DNA from: Terana coerulea
Taxonomy: Eukaryota; Basidiomycota; Agaricomycetes; Polyporales; Phanerochaetaceae
Length of the DNA: 16,548 nt
Reading direction: 5' to 3'
NCBI GenBank assembly: GCA_024811115.1
Contig: JAKOGH010000857.1
Coordinates: forward strand, 1 to 16,548
The translations under genes were made by a program, and so were the position numbers. Positions 9,596 to 16,548 of the stretch are shown here, piece by piece. A model generated the notes under the pieces. It was not told the origin of the DNA and made no database searches. It saw only the letters and a program-made list of their open reading frames with translations. The number at the start of each line of letters is the position of its first letter. Position 1 is the first letter of the stretch.

Positions 9596-9729
9596 GTGAA
9601 GTGATTTGGGGTCTCTTGTATGTTAACAATAATTACTTATATTACTTACCTGCGAAGCAGTCGCCCCGTTGTCGAGCACAGTGTGCGAGACAGTAGGGCG
9701 CGATAGTTTTACATATATCTTGATATAAG

Positions 9730-9807
9730 CCTGATCATACCTTATTTGGCCTGGTCAGACATCATTAGGCTGAGCAGGCGTGGTCAGGCTGGTCAGGCTG
9801 ATCAGCC
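9730..9807. repeat. Right cluster of CTGATCAG/TGGTCAGG palindromes
   Basis: CCTGATCA (9730-9737), CCTGGTCAG (about 9750-9758), two TGGTCAGG units in a row (9781-9797) and the perfect 12-base palindrome GGCTGATCAGCC (9796-9807) mirror the left cluster, supporting one element with matched sub-terminal regions. Confidence 0.6.
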
Positions 9808-9882
9808 CTTATGAGGAATTTCTGAGCCATATCAGACGCTTGGGCGCCTCCTTGCCATGCCAGGCCTGAGACGGCCTGCTAC

Positions 9883-9916
9883 GGCCTGATATGGATTCTG
9901 CGACTTTTCCGACAGC
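9883..9916 (-). repeat. Right terminal inverted repeat
   Basis: On the - strand it starts GCTGTCGGAAAAG, identical to the left end over 13 bases, and continues imperfectly to TCAGGC. It coincides with bases that read LRLFRQQ in the F-box frame, so part of it may be host gene rather than element. Confidence 0.5.
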
Positions 9917-10459
9917 AACATCCAGCTCATCGCTGGCTCGGACAACTCGTACGTTGGCTAGGCTGCACATCCACGGCGCTTTCTCTTCATACTTTGCACC
10001 TTCGACCGTCCTTCTTTGACGAGGTAGCTTCGGTCCAGAATCTCGTGTGGCAGTGTCGGTACACCCTGCGCACCGTGATTCTAGACTTTGGTCAGAATAT
10101 AGCATTTGCTGAAGTCGAGTCAAACGGTCAGTTTCCTGGCACTTTATCATCTGTATACTCGCTGACTATTCTCAGAGGAAAACATACTTGGGCTATATGA
10201 CTGCATTGCTCTACAAACACTGCAGGTCCATACACACAACTTTGCCATTCCTGCGGTGGACTTCATGCTGAGAAGCCTACCTCCAGACACGCTCGAGCAG
10301 TTTTCTCTGGTACTGCAGGGCTCGCGTCCTCTTGTTGGTGCCCGAGGTGGCTCCGGTTTACTCGACCAATTCCGTGACATAGCCCTGCTCGACGATGTCT
10401 TATCCGACTCCGCGTTCTCCAGCCTCAAACGTCTCAAAATCACCTGCGAAATCTTTACT

Positions 10460-10483
10460 GGCGGATCGGGTGGCGGATCGGGT
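10460..10483 (+). repeat. 12-bp tandem duplication coding for Gly-Ser linker
   Basis: GGCGGATCGGGT occurs twice head to tail, followed by GGGG. Inside the F-box/LRR frame it encodes GGSGGGSGG, a flexible loop, and keeps the frame. Confidence 0.75.
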
Positions 10484-10591
10484 GGGGTAACAACGTTGGA
10501 AGGCCGTGAACATATAATGGGACAGTGGTTGCCAAATGTTGATCCTCGTATTTGGGCAGACGATTTGATAATTCCTTTGTCAACCATTTGA

Positions 10592-10848
10592 TGTATAGGG
10601 TTTCAAGTATCACTATGACGTTGGTAGGAAGAGGAAGAGCTTTCAGTACTAACGCAAAATTCCATTCAACATCTCACGCAGACTTTGGGGCGGTATCTAA
10701 TGAGCTAGGATTTCGCGTCCATGGGTTCCTCCCATTCCAAAAAAGTCCGTGCAATCTATCCGGTATGTGACGGACAGAATTGTAAATAATGAAAGTGAGC
10801 AGAGGCTATGGAATCGTATGGCTCAAATACGAGCACAAGTCTTAGAGT
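10592..10848. other. Convergent intergenic region
   Basis: These 257 bp lie between the ends of the F-box gene (+) and the carboxypeptidase gene (-). No gene or clear signal is visible; both 3' untranslated regions must lie here. Confidence 0.5.
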
Positions 10849-12769
10849 CTAGACGAGCGGCTCATTGCTGACCCAGCGTGTGATCATGTCCTGTCCAGAG
10901 TATATCAGTAGCATATCGGACGATGGTATGGCACTCGCGTACCAACGTAGCCTCGGGTTGGTCGTACGGTGCCATATGACTGGTTTCGTAGATGAGCACA
11001 TAGAATAACATAACGGAAGTATAAGCACTTGCCCCGCCTCAAAAACTCGCACAAATGTCACGTTCCCTACGCCTTTGCCAGCAGAACGAACTTGACCGAC
11101 GTATTTGCCTGATGGTGTGAACCAAGGCAGCAAAGGAGCGGCTTCGAATTCCGAGTGGAAGCCATGTTCTAGGTGAGTCATCCAGCGCTCGATGCCCTTT
11201 TTCAAACGAATGTCAGAGTTCAAGCTCCTCGTGATAGTAGCGTAAAACGTACCATATAATTCATCATACCATCTTCGTCGGCATGAGTTTAGCCAACTGC
11301 CAGCCCACGCTCGTTAACTGAGCCGACTCACCGACATCCCCAGCGAACGCAAGCAGGCGAATGCCGCTATTGACCAAAGGCGGCAGCAAAGCGGCGCTGT
11401 TGAGCATTGCCTGACCGTGGCGATAGAAGGCTCGATTGATATCGAAATTCGTGGCGGTAAAGTTCAATTTAGGGTCGACGCCCAAGACCAGTTTGGTCTC
11501 CGTCGAGTTGAGCCACTCGACAATCGAGCGAACCTGCGGGTAACACAGATATTCCGCATCGGCCTCGTTGCAGGGCTTACGCAAATCGTATGGGTTTTTG
11601 TTTGCAGCTGCGGGCATTCGAGTGAGCTTTCGGCGCCATGCCGCGTATAGACGTAGAATGAATGCTTACCTACGAGCGGCTGCCCGTGAATGACAGCCCA
11701 GCAATATCCAGTGGCGGCGTTGCACGTTACGTTATTCGGGTGGTCGTAGCAGGTCCTGGTGAGCCCGATACACGTCGGCGTGGCGGCCCTCCATCCAACG
11801 CACCGCAAATCGTCCGGTTGGAACGGAGGGTACGGCGCGCCGCCGCAGAAGTAGTCGACGTTCGTCGCGAACTGCTCGATAGGGTCTGTGAGCCCGTTCC
11901 CGACCATCATCGACGCCAGGTTGATCTTGACCTGGCCGCGGCGCGTGGCGTGCGCCAGCTGCTCGTTCTGCTCCCAGATGTAGTGTGCGATGTTCGGGAC
12001 GTAGTGCCCGCCCCAGCTCTCGCCGGCGATGTGGAATGGCTTCGCGGCATATTGCGGGAAGCGGTGCATCCACAGCTGCAGGAAGGCATAGACGTCGACA
12101 GCCAGGTCCCTGAGCGTGAGCGTGGTAGCGTCGCCGTAGGAGTACCCTGTGCCGACAGGCTGGTCCATGTATATGATGTTCACATTCTCATTCCAAGAAT
12201 AAGGATTCTTCGTCGTGGTGTTGCTACCCAAAGGCACAGTGCAAGGGCCGTGCTCGAAAAGAAGCCCAGAAGCCATGGTACTCGTCCCGGGCCCACCGTT
12301 CAGCCAGAGCATGAGTGGCGCATTCTCTGGATCATCCCGCGCTTCAAAAAACCTAGCAGAAATGCACGTAAGTTCGGACCATCTGCGAAAAAGAATAATA
12401 CACTTGCCAGAAGAAGAGGTGCTTTGTATCAGCGATATCTAGGTAACCAGAGTATTGCTTCACCGAGTCGCAGAGTGCTGGCTTAGTGAGCCGCAACTGA
12501 TGCTCTGGAACAACCCCATGCTGAAATAATTCTACTGAGAAGTCTTCGTTAGCTGGAGCTCACAACGAAGAGCTGGACGTTGAAGTTTGCTCACCAGGGT
12601 TAGTCAAATGTCCATGAGCAACATTAATTGGTATTTGCTGCGATCCCTCCAAGCCATACTGAAGGGTCTGGCTAAGAGCTGCTTGAGATACACTCACGCC
12701 GTTCGAGAGCAGCGAACAGCCGAGCAAAGCGAGGACGGCCAAGAAGCCCGTCATGTTGGTCTGAATCAA
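10849..12769 (-). CDS. Serine carboxypeptidase, peptidase family S10, 8 exons
   Basis: The enzyme removes C-terminal residues from peptides and enters the secretory pathway (vacuolar or secreted). Exons in order of translation: 12769-12595, 12534-12408, 12352-11670, 11607-11332, 11272-11253, 11196-11033, 10979-10943 and 10890-10849. Spliced length is 1524 nt, 507 residues, frame intact, normal for S10. Signal peptide about residues 1-30 (FLAVLALLGCSLLSNGVSV). YSGYLDIADTKHLFFWFFEA, NGGPGTSTM (oxyanion region, 119-127), IAGESWGGHY (catalytic Ser213), FAGDVDGMMNYMGIERWM (acid motif GDVD, 418-421) and FEAGHMAPYDQPEATLDM (catalytic His483) are all in order. The first and third residues of the usual GCSS motif are replaced by Thr. 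Introns 12353-12407 and 10980-11032 have GC donors (GCAAGT); only these keep the motifs in frame. Exon 5 is 20 nt long. Vacuolar versus secreted destination cannot be decided. Confidence 0.92.
11253..11272 (-). other. 20-nt micro-exon of the carboxypeptidase gene
   Basis: This exon supplies only DGMMNYM (its first base pair completes an Asp codon begun in the preceding exon). It is bounded by a 59-nt and a 56-nt intron with GT-AG ends. Leaving it out would break the frame and the acid motif, so it is required. Automatic gene finders tend to miss such exons. Confidence 0.85.
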
Positions 12770-13190
12770 GGCACCGCAAGAGGGATTGCGTTGTACAGCA
12801 TCATCTTATATATTCTGGGAGGATTACTTGACATCAGTGCTGGGAAATTGGGCGCAGTTCATCGGCCCCTAGCGCATGATGATCATGTACCTTCCACGTA
12901 GAGCCACGTAGTTTGGGAGCCAGTACTGAGGACTGAACCCTGCCCGGACGAGCCAGGTAAGTGGCGCTACCAGTGCAATGACAGAGTGAGCAACGTTTTG
13001 CGATCCGAGCTTGATCGGACTCCTGAGTTGATTCTTCCCCGGGGGATCTATAGAGAGGTGGGAGAGGTGTCTATGTCGTGTGGAAGTCTGCGAGAGTCGA
13101 ACCAGGGCAAAACCACCTTGACCTCGTACCACCACCACCTCGAGTAGACGCCCACCTACTCGTTTCCTCTGCAGCCTCAATCGTCCCCAC
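12770..13190. other. Upstream region of the carboxypeptidase gene; no further gene seen
   Basis: Apart from the TATA-like site, nothing recognisable is present. Short frames on both strands have no domain. The + strand becomes rich in ACC repeats at about 13110-13140. Confidence 0.5.
12806..12814 (-). promoter_or_regulatory. Possible TATA box of the carboxypeptidase gene
   Basis: On the - strand it reads ATATATAAG, 37 nt before the chosen start codon at 12769. If used, the leader would be very short, or translation would begin at the second Met (12754), which also leaves a good signal peptide. Confidence 0.35.
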
Positions 13191-14740
13191 CCCTTTTCTT
13201 TCTTTGGTTTCTTTTCGCCTCACTTACGGCGGGGCTCGCTGTGCGAGCCAGTAAGTACTGAAAAACGAGGGCCGCCTGGCCTGATCGCGCCCTGGGGGCA
13301 CCTTTTATAGGGATCAGGCTAGCGGAAACGCTGTCTGATCCCCCATTTCTGGCATGGGGACCGCTCAGGCGCGAACCATGACCTATGTTGACCTTGCGTC
13401 GACGAGGGAGGGACATACTGGGGCTCAGGCCCTGGTCACTGTCCCGCCCACCGTTCACCCTCACGGGGCCCCATCTGTACATCCTAAGAAATTAGCAATA
13501 TATTTGCTGATATCGATGGATAACCGAGAACCCCTTGGCGCATGGCTGCCGCCTGTGGGGTGTGTGAATCGCAAGGACCGAGAACTCACCCCGGCGAGGT
13601 CTGGACCTCCATGCATGATCCTGAGTTTGCACAGAACTCTATCACATGAAGGGAAGGTGGCAGCGCGTGTCGGGCAGAGTACTGCTGGGCACGCGCCACC
13701 GGACCTCAAGTCCCGTATAAGCTCAAAACCCCAGAAGTCTGAGCATAAGTTCAATGTAACAGAGTGGGGTGCCTCGGCATCCCGGCTCAATGTATGGACC
13801 CATCTCACAACCACCGTTGTGGAAGGGCCCTCCCGTCCAATCCTGTACAAGGTGGACCAGTATAGAAGAGAGAGGACAGACGCGCGTTCAGCACCAGACT
13901 GAACTCGGGTTCTGTCAACTCTCTGACGATGTCATCGTATGCCTCCTCAAGCAGCAAAGAAGGATCAGGTCAGGGGCATGCCCTCCCCGAGAAAACAGCG
14001 TACTCTCGACGTGGGAAGTGCCCTCATGCCTCCTCCCGTCTTATGCTTGCGCCAAAGACCCGGGGAAAAACAAGCTGGACGGCTCTGCGAGATTGACTCG
14101 CGAGATCCGAACTGTCGCCAATTAACATCTCTGCGGACGCTGGGAATAGTAAGAGTAAGGAGGCGGAGCACAAGCCCAACTCCTGAGACTACTCGAAAGA
14201 AGGGAACAACCACATGGCCGTATAGGCCATATGTATAATATGAATAATATGTACACAATTGAAGGAATCACGGCATCTGGGCTCTTTCTTCTGCGAGCAC
14301 GCAGTAGATGTCCTGGACTGCGTGATCTGCAAGAACCGGCTACAGACTCACCCGAGCCTGGACAGCTACCGAACCCGTCCCTCGAGAACCCTCAACAGCG
14401 AACGTGAATTAACCCCTGTAGACCTGTTTGACCGCAACGGCGTCCCCATATCTCCTGCCCTAAGTTATGCAACGGTGCCAGGAGCACATGCTTAACTTCG
14501 AGGAACTACCTCCTGCCATCACTGATGAAGAGGAGGAATTTGACATCGCACCGCCCCTCAGACATAGAGGCGGTCCGACGTAGCGCAGAAGGCGCTGCGC
14601 GACAGCCACGCCCCGCCCCGAAGTCTCGGGCACCTCGCGACCATCGAAGACATCAATGACTCGCATTCTCGAAGAGCCTGGACACATCTGGGAAGGAATG
14701 GACACAGATGAGGACGGAACGATGTTCCGTAACCCATAAT
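13191..14740. other. Unassigned region, possibly the 5' part of the LINE
   Basis: A pyrimidine-rich run (about 13185-13220 on the + strand) opens this region. The longest frame, 13354-13902 (+), codes 182 residues with no domain I know and no signs of selection that I can see. A frame at 14259-14495 and an acidic stretch at about 14500-14560 (EELPPAITDEEEEFDIAPPL) might be an ORF1 remnant of the downstream retrotransposon, by position only. A 6-bp hairpin ATGGCC-GTATA-GGCCAT lies at 14214-14230. Nothing else can be supported. Confidence 0.35.
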
Positions 14741-14745
14741 CTGAC

Positions 14746-15530
14746 GTGAAAGATTGGCGCTGTATCTCTGCGAACGTGCAGAAGTCCGCACCCAATCAGG
14801 GCAATGTGCTGAAACTTCCTGGACCACGATCTGATCATGATCCAGGAACTATTCGCATCTCCAAGAGAGTCGCCTCTGGGAAATCCAAGGACGGGGTCAT
14901 CAAGACACCGTCCATCACAGAAATTTCAGTGCCTGGCGCTGCCAAAGGCTGCAGAACTGGCCACATACGTGAACAAAGTGGGCGCATTACAGCCCCGCAC
15001 TCACCATCACAGGCACAGTCCCCAAAGGGACGTCGTGTGTGCCACCCTCACGGTGAAGGGGAAGTCGCGAACTTCCTCAACGTATACAATGATTCAAAGT
15101 CTCACGCGAGCGGTCAGGTGGCTTGAAAACCACGCCGTGGAACTTTCGAACATTGTAACCATGTATGAGATTTTAATATCCGCCACATGAAATGGGACGA
15201 GCGGAGCGACCGGATTTCGATCCGTCGCGACGACTCGACACAAGACCAAACGGCCGCGATATCCTCATCGAAGCTGCAGAAGTCAATATCGGGCTGTCTT
15301 TGCTGAATGATCAAGCGGGAGGGCCACCGACTTGGATCTTTGCTGGCAAAGACAGAGAGGCGACCCGGAGTACTCGACTTAGTATGGTGCCGAGAGGCCA
15401 ATACTACGGACGAGTACATCAGAGTCGAGGGGCGGACCGGCACATGTCGGACCACTGCCCACTGGAATTCTCCGTGCGGTTAAAGCCGTCAGAGAACCCA
15501 CGATCCTCCACTGATCAGCCGACAGCCTAA
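14746..15530 (+). pseudogene. LINE endonuclease domain (EEP fold), frame-broken
   Basis: Pieces in order: ISANVQKS (frame of 14746) resembles the first strand with its Asn; DHDLIMIQE (frame of 14837) carries the catalytic Glu; VVCATLTVKG and then NFLNVYND match the central strands; HMKWDERSD (15184) fits the loop before the next helix; GLSLLNDQAGGPPTWIFA and DRHMSDHCPLEFSV (frame of 15192) end with the Ser-Asp-His motif at the active site. At least four frame changes separate these. The order agrees with the exonuclease-endonuclease-phosphatase domain of fungal LINEs, which nicks target DNA to prime reverse transcription. Confidence 0.7.
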
Positions 15531-15584
15531 GTACCGGCGAGGCGTCAGCACGTGCAATATATTGTACACGGGGCTGAAGAAAGT

Positions 15585-16548
15585 CAATGAGAAGAAGGGT
15601 CGATACTCACATCACCGACAAATTCTCACAGCAGGACATAAATGACGTCTTTGACAAATTCTATGAGGCAATGTGTAAACAGTGGGACGATGTGGCCAAG
15701 TGCCCAAACCCCAGCGCTAAAAGTAAGTCGTGGGTGGAACCATGAGTGTTCTGCCGCTAGCGAGACAAAGTAGCCGTGGCTAGGGCAACCTGCGCAAGCA
15801 GCGACCTAGCCAAGGCATTCCAAGTGAAGGTGGACCAGGGTGACAACTCACTCCGAGACCCTCACGGATCTTACCAACGCACTGGAACAATGCAAGGTCT
15901 GGCGCGAGAAGTTCATGAGTCTGAGAATCAGCAACACGCCGACTCTCAGAACGCCAAACGCGGCCATTTTGAAACCAAAATGGGCGCCATGCATCAGAGC
16001 AAAGTGTGGGATGCTGCTGTGGACCAAGCCACGGAAACAGAGCACCAACCAGAGCATCAAGGACAGGACGGCAACCCTGTCTCTGAACCTGCCAAACTGG
16101 CAGAGGTCCTCCAGGACCAATTCACGAAGCGAGCGGAAACCCGCTGCCGTGCAGAAGGCATAACGTTTATCGATTACGCCTACAGAGAGGTTGAGAACGG
16201 CAGCACTTGCCGATCTCTGAGGCCGAAGTTGAGGAAGCGCCCGATACGAGCAACTTCTCTGCTCCCAGGCCCGACCATGCATCATGGTTCTGGCTAAAGA
16301 AGATCATCCTCGAACCTAATGAGGACGAAAACAAGGAAGATAAGTCCACGTACACCGAAGCGCGACGCCGGACGGGTCCGTCCCCAGACATGATAACATG
16401 GTTCTTCAACGCGTGCATCGCGTCCGGAGTCATGCCCACTAAACTCGGGCGAATCACGCACTGTCGTCATTCCTAAACCTAATAAGCCGGACTACTCTGT
16501 AGCCAAGGCATATTGCCCGATAGTCCTTCTGAACTGCCTGGGAAATTG
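15585..16548 (+). pseudogene. LINE reverse transcriptase, N-terminal part, frame-broken and cut by window edge
   Basis: A linker (RVDTHITDKFSQQDINDVFD, then DKFYEAMCKQWDD) and a basic region with WTKPRKQSTNQSIKD and DGNPVSEPAKLAEVLQDQF are followed by SAPRPDHASWFWLKKI, PSPDMITWFFNACIASGVMP and, in another frame, VVIPKPNKPDYSVAKAY with CPIVLLNCLGK at the edge. This is the start of the RT fingers (the usual motif is KPxKPDYxxxxAYRPIxLL). The catalytic YADD part would lie beyond the window. Several frame changes show that it is dead. Confidence 0.78.

Larger units (their letters stand above)
9223..9916. mobile_element. Foldback/MITE-like element inside the F-box gene
   Basis: The ends are inverted copies: GCTGTCGGAAAAG at 9223-9235 and its exact complement at 9904-9916, followed inward by similar but imperfect sequence (cgagaaatcc against tcgcagaatcc, then both reaching TCAGGC). 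Between them are two clusters of CCTGATCAGG-like palindromes near the ends and a tRNA-like core. There is no transposase frame, so it would be non-autonomous. The F-box protein is readable on both sides, which shows that the piece is an insertion. I see no clean target-site duplication: the flanks are TTCA and AACA. Exact ends are uncertain, because the right repeat also reads as plausible LRR protein (LRLFRQQ). Confidence 0.6.
8635..10591 (+). pseudogene. F-box/LRR-like protein gene, interrupted by an element and two frame breaks
   Basis: F-box proteins of this type are very numerous in agaricomycetes and would act as substrate adaptors of SCF ubiquitin ligases. Start chosen at 8635 (MTLYGAPSPALPLEVLAR), which leads into the F-box. 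The frame changes near 8686-8690, continuing IVVDFLLDNHPTLRACALTC and RSLLYRTRHHLFEK, and again in the A-run 8785-8789, continuing IVLKDAAHASTFVTALQ; each change looks like one lost base. A leucine-rich part follows (SLRRLTLTFCHFDS, ITRLLLALPYVDNLAM) up to about 9220, where a roughly 0.7-kb foldback element enters and brings a stop at 9266-9268. Coding resumes after it with HPAHRWLGQLVRWLG, LHLRPSFFDEV and TLRTVILDFGQN. An intron starts at about 10128 (GTCAGT) and ends near 10178, giving EENILGLYDCIALQTLQVHT and, finally, PNVDPRIWADDL before TGA at 10589-10591. As sequenced it cannot make the full protein. Confidence 0.78.
14746..16548 (+). mobile_element. Decayed non-LTR retrotransposon (LINE), right end outside the window
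   Basis: An apurinic-type endonuclease segment is followed on the same strand by a reverse transcriptase segment, the usual order of LINE ORF2. Conserved pieces are scattered over all three frames with stops between them, so this copy is inactive. The 5' limit is not visible and the element continues past 16548. No long terminal repeats or integrase were seen. The clade cannot be named from what is visible. Confidence 0.75.

Noticed and set aside
9241..9810. CRISPR-like array because of the regular CTGATCAGG units
   Set aside because: Units are short, palindromic, unevenly spaced and of both orientations; no Cas genes, and the genome is fungal.
10862..10942. Carboxypeptidase stop at 10862 by reading straight on after PEATL
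   Set aside because: A 52-nt intron at 10891-10942 gives the family-like end DMITRWVSNEPLV, so the stop at 10849 is preferred.
11662..12486. 274-residue frame on the + strand
   Set aside because: Antisense shadow of the carboxypeptidase exon 3; Arg/Val-rich without a domain.
13191..14250. A long terminal repeat of an LTR retrotransposon
   Set aside because: No second copy of the sequence, no primer-binding site and no gag/integrase frames could be found in the window.

Overview
This is a piece of a basidiomycete nuclear genome, most likely an agaricomycete and perhaps a polypore. The evidence is short spliced introns (mostly 50-65 nt, branch sites such as CTGAC, GT-AG with two GC-AG), long intergenic stretches, and recognisable fungal proteins: COPI delta subunit, a MICOS MIC26/MIC27 subunit, an S10 serine carboxypeptidase and an F-box/LRR protein. 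No bacterial operon, CRISPR array or prophage is visible.

Layout: 1-2181 holds no gene I can support, only a few short perfect hairpins. 2182-4099 (+) is the coatomer delta-subunit gene in seven exons, the first coding exon being the ATG alone. 4100-5031 is empty. 5032-6930 (+) codes for an unnamed protein with an N-terminal C2 domain and a four-helix C-terminal membrane region. 7144-8254 (-) is the mitochondrial MICOS subunit, convergent with the C2 gene. 8635-10591 (+) is an F-box/LRR gene, divergent from the MICOS gene, cut by a roughly 0.7-kb foldback element that carries a tRNA-like (SINE-like) core. 10849-12769 (-) is an intact-looking eight-exon serine carboxypeptidase with two GC-AG introns and a 20-nt micro-exon. 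12770-14740 is mostly unassigned. 14746 to the window end is a decayed non-LTR retrotransposon (LINE) with endonuclease and reverse transcriptase parts, running off the right edge.

The genes are ordinary, mutually unrelated fungal loci: vesicle traffic, a membrane/lipid-contact protein, mitochondrial cristae, ubiquitin-type F-box, secreted or vacuolar proteolysis. They do not form a pathway or cluster. The most striking pattern is that three of the five genes carry single-base losses that break the frame (two in coatomer delta, one in the C2 gene, two in the F-box gene). All five go in the same direction and several lie at short homopolymers, while the other two genes are clean. This fits missed bases in the assembly at least as well as real gene decay. 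I see no clear new molecular system. The best candidates for novelty are the foldback element with its tRNA-like core and palindrome clusters, and the C2-plus-membrane protein family.
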